A stretch of DNA of 64,000 nucleotides from Trujillonella humicola (GCF_046233715.1 NZ_JBJNRJ010000020.1:9847-73846); one strand, 5' to 3'; positions 39,158-47,888 are shown, numbered from the stretch's first letter. The notes: generated by a model not told the origin, from the letters alone. Made by a program: numbers and translations.

Positions 39158-40015
39158 ATGCCGCTGAACCTCGATGCCGTCGGCCAGGAGTGGGACGCGG
39201 GCACCAGCACCTGGACGTCGAAGGACGCCCTGCTGTACGCGCTCGGGGTCGGCGCCGGCGCGCCCGACCCCCTCGCGGAGCTGGAGTTCACCACCGAGAA
39301 CTCGCACGGCGTGGCGCAGCGGGTGCTGCCGACCTTCGCCGTCGTGGCCGGCGGCTGGACCGGGACCGGGCAGGCCGGCCCCTCCCTCGGCGACTTCCCG
39401 ATCCAGGCGATCCTGCACGCCGAGCAGTCGATCACGCTGCACGGCGAGCTCCCGGCCGAGGGCGGCGTCCGCCTGACCTCGAGCGTCGCCGGGATGTACG
39501 ACAAGGGCCGCGACGCGCTCATCGTGACCCGCAGCCGCGCGCGGGACGCCGCCACCGGCGCCCCGCTGTACGAGACGTCGGCGACGATCTTCGTGCGCGG
39601 CGAGGGCGGCTTCGGCGGCGACCGCGGCCCGAGCACGCCGTGGGCGGTGCCCGACCGGCCCGCCGACACCGTGGTCACCTACCCGACCCGCACCGACCAG
39701 GCGCTGCTCTACCGGCTCTCCGGCGACCGCAACCCGCTGCACTCCGACCCGTGGCTGGCCCGCCAGGCAGGCTTCGACCGGCCGATCCTGCACGGGCTGT
39801 GCACCTACGGGTTCACCGGCCGGGCGCTGCTGCACACCGTCTGCGGCTCCGACCCCGCCCGGTTCGGCGGCATGTCGGTCCGCTTCTCCGCGCCGGTGTT
39901 CCCCGGCCAGGAGCTGGCGGTGCACGTGTGGGAGACCGACGGCGGCTGCCTGTTCCAGACACGGGTGGGCGACACCGTCGTCCTCGACCGCGGCCGGCTG
40001 ACGGTGCGCTCCTGA
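39158..40015 (+). CDS. MaoC-like (R)-specific enoyl-CoA hydratase 2
   Basis: A 285-residue double-hotdog hydratase like hydratase 2 of MFE-2. The C-terminal half carries the active-site signature LYRLSGDRNPLHSDP (Asp and His) and DRPILHGLCTYGFTGRAL. The N-terminal half is the noncatalytic hotdog (YALGVGAG, FAVVAGG). Works with the SDR just upstream: hydration of trans-2-enoyl-CoA, then oxidation. ATG at 39158; its stop overlaps the ATG of the following dehydrogenase gene (TGATG). Confidence 0.93.
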   Translation: MPLNLDAVGQEWDAGTSTWTSKDALLYALGVGAGAPDPLAELEFTTENSHGVAQRVLPTFAVVAGGWTGTGQAGPSLGDFPIQAILHAEQSITLHGELPAEGGVRLTSSVAGMYDKGRDALIVTRSRARDAATGAPLYETSATIFVRGEGGFGGDRGPSTPWAVPDRPADTVVTYPTRTDQALLYRLSGDRNPLHSDPWLARQAGFDRPILHGLCTYGFTGRALLHTVCGSDPARFGGMSVRFSAPVFPGQELAVHVWETDGGCLFQTRVGDTVVLDRGRLTVRS

Positions 40016-40802
40016 TGGCGCGCGTCGGGATCGTCGGGACCGGGGCGATGGGCCGCCCGGTCGTCGACCGGCTGCTGGCCGCCGGCCACGCGGTGGCCGC
40101 CCACGTCCGCCGGCCCGAGGCGGCCGAGGAGCTCCGCGCCGCCGGGGTCGAGGTCGTCGCCGGCCTGCCGGAGCTCGGGCGGGACCGGGACGTCGTCCTC
40201 GTCTACGTCTACAGCGACGAGCAGGCGCGCGAGGTGACGCTGGACAGCGGGCTGCTCGACGCGCTGGCCCCCGAGGCGCTGGTCGTCGTCCACACCACCG
40301 GCAGCCCGCGCACGGTCGAGGCCATCGCGCAGCGGCACCCCGCCGTGGTCGACGCCGCGGCCAGCGGCGGGCCGGCGCAGGTCGCCGCCGGCACGCTGAC
40401 GTTTTCCTCGGCGGGGACCCCGAGCACGTCGAGCGGTTCCGCCCGGTCCTGGGGTCCTACGCGGCGCACGCGGTGCACTTCGGCCCGCTGGGCTCCGGGC
40501 AGCGGGTGAAGCTGATCAACAACCTGCTGTTCGGCGCGCACGTCCAGCTGGCGATCGAGGCCGCGCGGATCGCCGGGTCGTTCGGCCTGGACGCCGGACT
40601 GCTGGCGCGCACGCTGCACACCGGCAGCGGGCAGAGCTACGCCCTGGACCTGGTCGCCGCGACGGGCTCGGCGCAGGCGCTGCTGGAGGGCGCCGGGCCG
40701 TACGTGCGCAAGGACGTCCGCGTGGCCGACCGGGTGGCCGCCGACCTGGGCGTCCCGCTCGGGACCATCGGCGCGGCCACCCGCCCCCTGCTCGACCCCT
40801 GA
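40015..40802 (+). CDS. 6-phosphogluconate/3-hydroxyisobutyrate dehydrogenase-like protein, single-base frameshift
   Basis: A beta-hydroxyacid dehydrogenase. N-terminal part: MARVGIVGTGAMGRPVVDRLLAAGH (NAD(P) motif) to DAAASGGPAQVAAGTLT. The frame then changes at about 40400-40405 (CTGACGTTTTCC), and the C-terminal domain continues one frame over: GDPEHVERFRPVLGSYA, HFGPLGSGQRVKLINNLLFGAHV with the catalytic Lys. Adding one base restores about 262 residues. Both halves look intact, so a sequencing error or a recent mutation is likely. Overlaps the MaoC stop (TGATG) and completes the acyl-CoA operon. Confidence 0.8.
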
Positions 40803-40858
40803 CCTGCGCGGAGGAGATCCGTGGGGGTCACGCCGACGGATCTCCTCCGCGCAGGTCA
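40800..40858. terminator. Long perfect inverted repeat containing both convergent stop codons
   Basis: Two 23-bp arms (40800-40822 and 40836-40858) are perfectly complementary around a 13-base loop; the arms begin TGACCTGCGCGGAGGAGATC. The TGA of the dehydrogenase gene opens the left arm, and the TGA of the amylase gene (minus strand) closes the right arm. Functions as a bidirectional terminator. Confidence 0.8.
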
Positions 40859-42186
40859 GGAGGTCAACACCGCCCAGCCGCCGGCCGGCAGGGACACCCG
40901 GTCGCCGTCCAGCCCGGCATCCCCGGCCAGCACGCTGCGCGCCCCGGGCGCGCGCAGCGTCACCGGCCGCGCCGCGGTGGAGAGGACGACGAGCAGCCGG
41001 CCGCCCCCGCCCGACGACGCGTAGACCAGCGCCTCGTTGGCGACGTCGAGCACCTCGGTGCGGGCGGCGTGCAGCCAGGGGTGGCGGCGGCGCAGGCCGA
41101 GCAGCTCCTGGTGCCGGGCGAAGGTGGGCAGCCCCAGCGGGGAGAGCCCGGCCGGGTCGGCCGGGAACGGCGGGCGGACGGCGTCGTCCCCGCCGGCGCG
41201 GTCCTCCTTGACCCCGCGGAAGGCGTGCTCGTCGCCGGCGTAGACGGCCGGGGTGCCGGCGACGGTGGCGAGCACCACGAGGGCGTGGTCGAGGCGCGCC
41301 GGGTTCGTGAGGCGGCTGGCGATGCGGGTGACGTCGTGGTTGCCGAGGAAGGTGTAGGGGACGAACCGCTGCACGAACCCGTCGTGCCGGCGCAGCGCGT
41401 GCGCGAGCTCTGCAGGTTGGCGTCGTTGAGCGAGCTCCAGACGGCCTTCCACAGCTCGTACTGGGTGACCGAGTCCAGTCCGCTCTCGGCGACGACCCGC
41501 GGGTAGTCGCCGTGGATGACCTCGCCCATGAGGTAGGCGCCGGGGTGCCGTTCGCGCACCCGCCGCGCCACCTGCGCCCAGAACGACGTGGGGACGGCGT
41601 ACGCGGCGTCCAGCCGCCAGCCGGCGGCGCCGCGGTCGAGCCAGTGGCACATCACCTCGGTCACGAGGTCGACGACAGCGGGGCTGCCGTGGTCGAGGGC
41701 CACGAGGGAGGAGTGACCCTCGAAGTCGTCGTACTCCGGTTCCACTCCCGGCCGCCACGCCTCGGGCCCGCCGGGCCAGCGCAGCCGGAACCACGAGGCG
41801 GTGGGCGCCGACGGGCCCTGCTCGAGCACCGCCCGGAAGGCCGGGTGACCGCGGCCGACGTGGTTGAAGACGCCGTCCAGCAGCACCCGGACGCCGCGGT
41901 CGGCGGCCGCGGCGAGGAGCGCGTCGAGGTCGGCGTCGTCGCCCAGGCGAGGGTCGACCCGCCGGTGGTCGGTGGTGTCGTAGCCGTGCGTCTGCGACTC
42001 GAAGACCGGGCCGAGCGCGAGGCCGTTGGCCCCCAGCTGCGTGACGTGCTCCAGCCAGGCGGTCAGCTGCCCGAGCCGGTGGACGACGGGCGCGGCGGGG
42101 TCGCGCTCCCGCTCGGCGCCGACGAACCCCAGCGGATAGACGTGCCACCAGATGACGTGCTCGACCCAGTCCGGTTCCGTGCCCAC
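40856..42186 (-). CDS. GH13 alpha-amylase family glycosidase, single-base frameshift
   Basis: A short GH13 enzyme of about 443 residues after repair. N-terminal frame: WWHVYPLGFVGA, GANGLALGPVFESQTHGYDTTDH, GVRVLLDGVFNHVGRGHP (region I), GWRLDAAY with the nucleophile Asp (region II) and YLMGEVIHGDY with the acid/base Glu (region III). At 41410/41411 one base is missing (ANLQ-ELAHALRR); the other frame continues with FLGNHDVTRIASR (region IV Asp) and a C-terminal beta domain. All catalytic residues are present. Probably acts on short alpha-glucans or trehalose-like sugars in the cytosol (no signal peptide). GTG at 42186. Confidence 0.82.
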
Positions 42187-42276
42187 ACCACCCAGCCTGG
42201 CATCCGGGTGGCAGGCCGTGCCTCCGGGCGATGCGGTCGCGCCGTTCATGTCGGAGGGCCGCGAGATGGTGACCCG

Positions 42277-43098
42277 GTGCCGCACCTCGACCTCCGGCGT
42301 CCCGCACACGCCTACTTCTTCGGCTTCGCCCAGACCGATGGCTGCCTCTACGCGGGCCGAGGTCAGAAGGGGCGCTTCTCGATCGAGCTGTCCGTGCGGG
42401 ACGAGAGCGTGCTCCATTCGTTCGCCGCGCTGTTCGACGTGTACTCGCGGGTGTCGTACCGCGAGCGCAGGACCAACTTCGGGCCACATCGCTCGGCCGT
42501 GTGGTCGGTGTCCGACCTCGCCTTCCGACGCGAGCTGGTCGATCTGGGCCTGCCGAGCGGGCGCAAGGCGGGGACGGTGGCGCCACCGGCGTGCCCGGTC
42601 AGCCTCCCGGACTACGCGCGGGGTCTCCTCGACGGTGACGGCAGCGTGGGATTCACGCGCACCGGCCTCCCGTTCGTCAGCTTCGTCACCGCCAGCCGGC
42701 CTCTGGCCGAGTTCTTCTGCGCCCAGGCGCTGGCGGTGGCCGGGGTCCACCGGACGATCGGACGGAACACGCGCGACGGCGTCTTCAACCCGATGGTGGC
42801 GGGTGATCCCGCTGCCCCCTTCGCGGCCTGGCTGTATCCGGACGGGTGCCTCGCGCTGGAGCGGAAGCAGGAGGCGGCCGCACGCGTGGCCGCGTGGACG
42901 AGGCCCGCGGGCATGCGGGCGCGCCCGGCCTTCGGTGCGCGCCGGTGGACGGCAGCCGAGGACGCTGACGTGTTCATCGGCTCGATCCGAGAGGCCGCCG
43001 GCCGGCTCGGTCGGAGCGAGAAGTCCGTGACCATACGTCGGGTCCGTCTGCGGAAGGCGGGTTCAGCGAGGTCGCCTGGCGTCCGCGTCGAGGAGTAG
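42277..43098 (+). CDS. Free-standing LAGLIDADG-type endonuclease with C-terminal HTH
   Basis: A 273-residue protein with two LAGLIDADG-like helices, YFFGFAQTDG (about 13-22) and YARGLLDGDG (about 112-121). Each ends in the metal-binding Asp, and a saddle-type alpha-beta pattern lies between them. The C-terminus (about 215-260; RRWTAAEDADVFIGSIREAAGRLGRSEKSV) resembles a Myb/SANT or HTH DNA-binding unit. No intein or intron surrounds it, so it is a stand-alone homing-type nuclease or a domesticated DNA-binding protein. GTG at 42277 is the most likely start; GTG at 42208 is in frame. Base composition is slightly lower in GC than its neighbours, consistent with transfer. Confidence 0.75.
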   Translation: MPHLDLRRPAHAYFFGFAQTDGCLYAGRGQKGRFSIELSVRDESVLHSFAALFDVYSRVSYRERRTNFGPHRSAVWSVSDLAFRRELVDLGLPSGRKAGTVAPPACPVSLPDYARGLLDGDGSVGFTRTGLPFVSFVTASRPLAEFFCAQALAVAGVHRTIGRNTRDGVFNPMVAGDPAAPFAAWLYPDGCLALERKQEAAARVAAWTRPAGMRARPAFGARRWTAAEDADVFIGSIREAAGRLGRSEKSVTIRRVRLRKAGSARSPGVRVEE

Positions 43099-43138
43099 CC
43101 GAGCCCGGAGGATCCGGCGGGCCTCCTACCGTGGGCGC

Positions 43139-43603
43139 GTGCCGGAGCCGCTGCACGACCTGCCGCACATCGACGAGCACGCCGTCGACGTCGCCACGCC
43201 GACGGAGGTCACCTGGGCGGCGGTGCTCGCCGCGCTGCACGACACCTTCACCGGGCCCGCCGCCCGGTCGGTGGCCCGGGTGCTGGGCTGCGCCCCGGCC
43301 ACGACGACCGGCCCCGACCTCCCGCGCCCCGGAGCCGCCGTCCCGGGCTTCCGCGTCATCACCGCCGAGGAGCCGCGGCTGCTGGTGCTCGCCGGCCGGC
43401 ACCGGTTCTCCCGGTACGGGATCGTCGTCCGGCTCGACCCGGCCGGCAGCGGCACGCGGGTGCGGCTGGAGAGCCGGGCGGCGTTCCCCGGTCCGCACGG
43501 GACGCTGTACCGGCTGGCCGTGGTCGGCACCGGGGGGCACGTCGTCGCGGTGCGCCGGCTGCTGGCCGGCGTCCGGAGGGCCGCGGGGGCGACGTCGTCC
43601 TAG
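43139..43603 (+). CDS. SRPBCC-like hypothetical protein (DUF2867-like)
   Basis: A 154-residue cytosolic protein. HAVDVATPTEVTWAAVLAAL, FRVITAEEPRLLVLAGRHRFSRYGIVVRLDP, TRVRLESRAAFPGPHGTLYRLAVVGTGGH follows the strand-helix-strand order of START/SRPBCC-fold lipid- or ligand-binding proteins. No catalytic residues can be assigned. GTG at 43139. Ten bases upstream of the SMP-30 gene; cotranscription is likely. Confidence 0.75.
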   Translation: MPEPLHDLPHIDEHAVDVATPTEVTWAAVLAALHDTFTGPAARSVARVLGCAPATTTGPDLPRPGAAVPGFRVITAEEPRLLVLAGRHRFSRYGIVVRLDPAGSGTRVRLESRAAFPGPHGTLYRLAVVGTGGHVVAVRRLLAGVRRAAGATSS

Positions 43604-43613
43604 GGTCCGCGGC

Positions 43614-44510
43614 ATGGCGGAACACGAGCTGCGGACGGTCCTGACGGGTGGCGGCTTCTTCGAGGGCCCGCGCTGGCACGACGGCACCTGGTGGGTGTCG
43701 GACTTCTACCGGCACACGGTCAGCCGGGTGACTCCCGACGGCGAGGAGACCGTCCTGTTCGAGGTGGAGCACCAGCCGTCCGGGATGGGCTGGCTGCCCG
43801 ACGGGTCGCTCGTCGTCGTCTCCATGAAGGACCACCGGCTGCTGCGCTGGGCCGACGGCGCGCTGACCGTCCACGCCGACCTCACCGAGCACTGCGGCGG
43901 GCACCTCAACGACCTGGTCGTCGACGCGCAGGGGCGGGTGTACGTCGGCGACTTCGGGTTCGACCTGATGGCCGGCGGCGACGCGCGCACCACCACGCTC
44001 AAGCGGGTCGACCCCGACGGCTCGGTGCACGTGGTCGCCGACGGGCTGCTGTTCCCCAACGGCTCGGTCATCACCCCGGACGGCACGCTGGTGGTCGGCG
44101 AGACCCTGGCCAACCGCTACACCGCCTTCGACCTCGGCGCGGACGGCGAGCTGACCAACCGGCGGGTGTGGGCGGCGCTGGGCCCCGAGGTCGCGCTGGG
44201 GTCCACCGAGGAGGTGCTCGGGCAGCTGACCGTCGCCCCGGATGGCTGCGCGCTCGACGCCGAGGGACACGTCTGGTCGGCCGACGCGATCGGCGGGCGG
44301 GTCGCGCGGATCGAGCCGGGCGGGTCGATCGTCGAGTCGGTGGCCGCGCCCGACGGGCTCGGCGTGTACGCCTGCATGCTCGGCGGGGAGGACGGGCGGA
44401 CGCTGCTGATGTGCTGCGCGCCGGACTTCTACGAGCACAACCGGGCGCCGGTGCGGGAGGCCGTGCTGCTGGCGACCGAGGTCGGCGTGGCGCACGCGGG
44501 CCGGCCGTGA
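43614..44510 (+). CDS. SMP-30/gluconolactonase-family beta-propeller hydrolase
   Basis: A 298-residue six-bladed propeller of the SMP-30/lactonase family. The divalent-metal ligands are visible: Glu in FFEGPRWHDG, Asn in GGHLNDLVVDAQGRVYVGDFGF, Asn in LLFPNGSVITPDG and Asp in WSADAIGG. Hydrolyses sugar or other lactones; the substrate is unclear. ATG at 43614. The gene is followed by a strong hairpin terminator. Confidence 0.9.
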   Translation: MAEHELRTVLTGGGFFEGPRWHDGTWWVSDFYRHTVSRVTPDGEETVLFEVEHQPSGMGWLPDGSLVVVSMKDHRLLRWADGALTVHADLTEHCGGHLNDLVVDAQGRVYVGDFGFDLMAGGDARTTTLKRVDPDGSVHVVADGLLFPNGSVITPDGTLVVGETLANRYTAFDLGADGELTNRRVWAALGPEVALGSTEEVLGQLTVAPDGCALDAEGHVWSADAIGGRVARIEPGGSIVESVAAPDGLGVYACMLGGEDGRTLLMCCAPDFYEHNRAPVREAVLLATEVGVAHAGRP

Positions 44511-44536
44511 GGCGCGCACCACACGTGTGACGCATC

Positions 44537-44574
44537 CCCTCCCCGGCCGGGCCCTTGGACCCGGTCGGGGAGGG
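44537..44574. terminator. Hairpin terminator after the lactonase gene
   Basis: CCCTCCCCGGCCGGG (44537-44551) and CCCGGTCGGGGAGGG (44560-44574) pair with one wobble around an 8-base loop; no U tract, as usual in this genome. Confidence 0.7.
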
Positions 44575-44620
44575 CGAGGCGTCCCTAGCGTCTGCGCCAC
44601 CGACGAGACGGAGGCGCCCG

Positions 44621-46297
44621 TTGACCGCTGTCCAGCACCCCCCGACGCAGACGCCCACCCCCACTCCCCCCGAGCCGGACGACGTCCCCCCGGCCCGCCC
44701 CCGCGGCACCGGCGCAGCCGTGGCCGGCACCCGCGCGGTGGCCGACGAGTCCGTGCGGCTGAGCCGGGAGCTCGCCGCGATCGCGCTCGGCCTGGAGCGG
44801 GAGCTCACCGGCGGCCCGGCCGACCCGCGCTTCGCCGACCCGGCCTGGCGCGACCACCCCGGGTACCGCCGGCTCGGCCAGGGCTACCTGGCGTGGTCGG
44901 CGTCCCTGGACCGGCTGGTCGACCGGTACGAGGCCTCCGGCGCCGGCTGGCGGGAGGTCGAGCGGGCCCGGTTCGCGGTGCGCGCCCTGGCCGCCGCCGC
45001 CGCTCCGACCAACACGCTGGCCGGCAACCCGGCGGCGCTCAAGCGGGCGGTGGAGACCGGCGGCGCCAGCGTCGTCCGCGGGCTGGGCCGGATGCTGTCG
45101 GACCTACGGTCCAACGGCGGGCTGCCCGCGCTGAGCGACCCGGCCGCGTTCGCCGTCGGGCGGAACCTGGCGACCACCCCCGGCGCCGTCGTCTACCGGG
45201 ACGACGTCATGGAGGTCATCCAGTACGCGCCGGCGACGCCCGAGGTGCACGCGCGGCCGCTCCTCGTCATCCCCCCGATCATCAACCGCTACTACTTCCT
45301 CGACCTCCGGGCCGGCCGCAGCTTCGTCGAGCACGCCGTCGCGCAGGGCTTCCAGACGTTCGTCGTCAGCTGGCGCAACCCCGGCAAGGCACAGGCGCAC
45401 TGGGACCTCGACACCTACACCGAGCGCCTGCGGCGGGCCGTCGCGGTCCTGCGCCAGGTGACCGGCTCGCCCGACGTCAACACCGTCGGGTTCTGCGCCG
45501 GCGGGATCCTGCAGACCCTGCTGCTCAACCACCTGGCCGCGATGGACGACACGTCCGTGCACAGCGCCGCCTACGGCGTGACGCTGCTGGACTTCGCCGA
45601 GCGCGCCCCGCTCGGCGCCTTCGCCGGGCGGTGGGTGACCGGCCTGTCGGCGCGGCTGTCGCGGGCGCGCGGCGTGCTCGGCGGGACGTCGCTGGGCTCG
45701 GTGTTCAGCCTCATGAAGCCCGAGGACCTGGTCTTCGGCGGCCTGCGGTCGCAGTGGCTGCAGGGTGAGCCGGTGCCGGCGTTCGACGTCCTGGCCTGGA
45801 ACTCCGACCCGACGAACCTCCCGGCCAAGGTGCACGGGCAGTTCCTCGAGATCTTCCGGGAGAACGCGCTGGTGCAGCCCGGCGGACTCACCGTGCTCGG
45901 CACACGCGTGGACCTCGGGGAGATCACCGTGCCGACGTTCGTGACCGGCGCGGTGACCGATCACCTGACGCCGTGGCGCGGCTGCTACCGGACGACGCGG
46001 CTGCTGTCGGGCCCGAGCACCTTCGTGCTGAGCAACGGCGGGCACATCCAGAGCCTGATCAACCCGCCGGGCAACCCGAAGGCCAGGCACTGGGTGGGCG
46101 GCGAGGCGGTGGCCGACCCCGAGGAGTGGCGGGCCGGCGCGGAGGAGCGCGCCGGCAGCTGGTGGGAGACCTGGGCGGAGTGGACGGCGGTGCGCTCGGG
46201 GCCGCGGGTGCCGGCGCCGGCCGCACTCGGCAGCGAGCGGCACCCGGTGCTCTGCGCGGCCCCCGGCCTGTACGTGCTGGACCTCGCGCCGGCCTGA
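44621..46297 (+). CDS. phaC: Poly(3-hydroxyalkanoate) synthase
   Basis: A 558-residue class I-like PHA synthase that polymerises (R)-3-hydroxyacyl-CoA into storage polyester on granules. The lipase-like box GFCAGGILQTLL holds the nucleophile Cys292; the catalytic Asp is in VTDHLTPW and His in SNGGHIQSLINPPGN. Upstream signatures VIPPIINRYYFLDL and VSWRNPGKAQAHWDLDTY are family-typical. TTG at 44621 with GGAGG six bases upstream fits better than more distal starts. No phaA/B neighbour, but the hydratase/SDR operon 5 kb away could feed (R)-hydroxyacyl-CoA (inference). Confidence 0.93.
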   Translation: MTAVQHPPTQTPTPTPPEPDDVPPARPRGTGAAVAGTRAVADESVRLSRELAAIALGLERELTGGPADPRFADPAWRDHPGYRRLGQGYLAWSASLDRLVDRYEASGAGWREVERARFAVRALAAAAAPTNTLAGNPAALKRAVETGGASVVRGLGRMLSDLRSNGGLPALSDPAAFAVGRNLATTPGAVVYRDDVMEVIQYAPATPEVHARPLLVIPPIINRYYFLDLRAGRSFVEHAVAQGFQTFVVSWRNPGKAQAHWDLDTYTERLRRAVAVLRQVTGSPDVNTVGFCAGGILQTLLLNHLAAMDDTSVHSAAYGVTLLDFAERAPLGAFAGRWVTGLSARLSRARGVLGGTSLGSVFSLMKPEDLVFGGLRSQWLQGEPVPAFDVLAWNSDPTNLPAKVHGQFLEIFRENALVQPGGLTVLGTRVDLGEITVPTFVTGAVTDHLTPWRGCYRTTRLLSGPSTFVLSNGGHIQSLINPPGNPKARHWVGGEAVADPEEWRAGAEERAGSWWETWAEWTAVRSGPRVPAPAALGSERHPVLCAAPGLYVLDLAPA

Positions 46298-46306
46298 CAC
46301 GCGGAC

Positions 46307-46339
46307 GACCCCCGCCCGGCGGCGTGCCGGGCGGGGGTC
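46307..46339. terminator. Bidirectional hairpin terminator
   Basis: GACCCCCGCCCGGC and GCCGGGCGGGGGTC form a perfect 14-bp stem around five bases between the convergent phaC and DUF4352 genes. A nearly identical hairpin is at 47141-47172. Confidence 0.8.
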
Positions 46340-46349
46340 GGACACGCCG

Positions 46350-46964
46350 CTACTGCAGGCTGACGGTGACACCACCCGAGAAGGACGAGTCGTGGAGCTC
46401 GATCGACGTGGGCACGGTGCCGGCCGGGACGTCGAACACGACCTTGCTGACGACCATGTTGCCCGGGTTGATCTCCTCGTACAGCGACGACGAGTCGTCC
46501 AGGTAGATGGCCGCCTCGGTGTCGGCGCTGAACTCCTGGCCCTGGGCGTTGAAGAGAGACGTGTTCTCCCCGAAGAAGCTCTGCGGCTCGTTCCCGATGT
46601 TGGACACGGTCAGGTCGACGACGCAGAACGTGCCCTGCGCGGTCGTGCTCATGTACTGGCTGCCGATCTCGGTGCGGCTGCAGTCGATGCCCTGGACGAC
46701 GAACTCGAACTTCCCGTCGCGCGCCGGCTGACCGATCGTCGCGTCCGCGTTCACGGCAGGCGCCGAGTCGCCCGCGCCACCGGCCGCGCCACCGTTCGCC
46801 GACGTGCCACCGGAGTCCCCCGAGCCTCCGGCGCTCTGGCTGGCGATGACCGCGATGACGGCGATCGCCGCCACCACGAGGAACCAGGCCTTCTTGTAGA
46901 AGGGCTTCTTGGCCGGCGCCGGCGCCGCATAGGGCGGCTGGGGAGCCTGCAACTGCTGAGTCAT
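46350..46964 (-). CDS. DUF4352 membrane-anchored protein
   Basis: A 204-residue protein: short proline-rich cytosolic N-terminus, one transmembrane helix (AWFLVVAAIAVIAVIAS, about 27-44), a Gly/Ser linker and an extracytoplasmic immunoglobulin-like DUF4352 domain. KFEFVVQGIDCSR, FCVVDLTVSNIGNEPQSF and VVFDVPAGTVPTSIELHDS are family landmarks, and the two Cys may form a disulphide. Resembles telomeric-repeat-binding-like/MPT63-type secreted proteins; function unknown. ATG at 46964 with GAGGAAG upstream. Confidence 0.87.
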   Translation of the reverse strand: MTQQLQAPQPPYAAPAPAKKPFYKKAWFLVVAAIAVIAVIASQSAGGSGDSGGTSANGGAAGGAGDSAPAVNADATIGQPARDGKFEFVVQGIDCSRTEIGSQYMSTTAQGTFCVVDLTVSNIGNEPQSFFGENTSLFNAQGQEFSADTEAAIYLDDSSSLYEEINPGNMVVSKVVFDVPAGTVPTSIELHDSSFSGGVTVSLQ

Positions 46965-47140
46965 GGCGGTCTTCCTCGCTGCGTCGATGAGTCCTGCAGA
47001 GACGACAAGGCGTCCTTGCGCGTCTGAGCTCTCATCGGCGCACCGAGCCGGAACGGGACCCCATCCACGGGGTACCGGAACCAACTAGCCCCAGCGGGCT
47101 CAACGGCCTCATGGACCTCCCCGGGGAGCAGACAGCCAGC

Positions 47141-47172
47141 GACCCCCGCCCGGCGGCTGCCGGGCAGGGGTC
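47141..47172. terminator. Hairpin terminator downstream of the 56-residue gene
   Basis: GACCCCCGCCCGGC (47141-47154) and GCCGGGCAGGGGTC (47159-47172) pair with one mismatch around four bases. Confidence 0.7.
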
Positions 47173-47192
47173 GTCGTGCGTTCGGGCTGGGG

Positions 47193-47363
47193 TCAGCGGA
47201 CGGCGCCGCGTCCCCCTCCGGCCCCTCCGCCGCGCTTCTTGTTCTGGTCGCCGAACTTGGCCACCATCTGCTTGATCTTCTCCTGGTTGTGCGGCTTGCG
47301 GGCCTCCTGCACCAGCTTGGCGGCAACGCCTGAGGCGATCAGCTTCCGGATCATCCCGGCCAT
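47193..47363 (-). CDS. 56-residue basic helical protein
   Basis: MAGMIRKLIASGVAAKLVQEARKPHNQEKIKQMVAKFG then a Gly/Arg-rich tail (KKRGGGAGGGRGAVR). The helix resembles the conserved EARKPENQAKIKxM segments of small actinobacterial proteins of unknown role, often annotated as basic or nucleic-acid-associated. ATG at 47363 is preceded by GGAGGAGGA. The basic Gly-rich tail suggests RNA or DNA contact (inference). Confidence 0.75.
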   Translation of the reverse strand: MAGMIRKLIASGVAAKLVQEARKPHNQEKIKQMVAKFGDQNKKRGGGAGGGRGAVR

Positions 47364-47739
47364 GTCTTCCTCCTCCAGTCGGGTCGGTTCACGTCGTCGT
47401 TGCCCCGTCGTTGCCCGCTCGACCGGTGGGTCAACCCCGGGCATTTCCGTCGACGCCCCGCCAACGCCCGGCGACGCTGCGTGGTGCCATGCCGCGGCGA
47501 TTCGATTACACCGGACGATGCGACATGGGTCGCGACCCGGAGCGGCGGCGGGACGGCGTCCGCGCTGCTCAACGCCCGCACGGGCGGTTCCGACACGCCC
47601 GAGCTCGGGGTGGGACGGCCGTGGCGTGTCCGGCTGCGGGCCGCGCTGCCGGGGGTCGAGGGCCGCCCTAGCGTCATGCCGTCCGTCGAGGCCCCTACCC
47701 GTCGCTGATCAGCTGGCGACACTCGGCGGACCCGCCGAA
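47364..47739. other. Gene-free stretch upstream of the riboswitch
   Basis: No open frame here has convincing coding character. It holds the promoter of the minus-strand 56-residue gene and, near its right end, presumably the promoter of the riboswitch transcript. No clear -35/-10 pair was identified. Confidence 0.45.
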
Positions 47740-47888
47740 CCGGGCGCCGCGACGAAGCGCCGCCCGGACCGGGGACCCACCGAACCAGTGGGGTGAAGCG
47801 CTGTGCCGGGACGACGACGTCCCGGGACAGGCCGGGCGATTCCTGCGTCCGAACCCGTCAGCTAACCCGGTAGGCGGAACACGGAGAC
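47740..47888 (+). promoter_or_regulatory. c-di-AMP riboswitch (ydaO/yuaA type)
   Basis: The conserved aptamer blocks occur in order: CCGGGGACCCACC near 47770, GGGGTGAAGC at 47791-47800 and TCCGAACCCGTCAGCTAACC at 47849-47868, followed by GGTAGGC and a closing GGAGA. The ligand is cyclic di-AMP, an off-switch in characterised cases. It precedes a secreted NlpC/P60 cell-wall hydrolase, the classical actinobacterial target. Boundaries are approximate; the 5' limit is the less certain. Confidence 0.93.

Noticed and set aside
47400..47708. A 102-codon plus-strand open frame upstream of the riboswitch
   Set aside because: Arg/Pro-rich with no SD, no domain and poor codon pattern; treated as noncoding.
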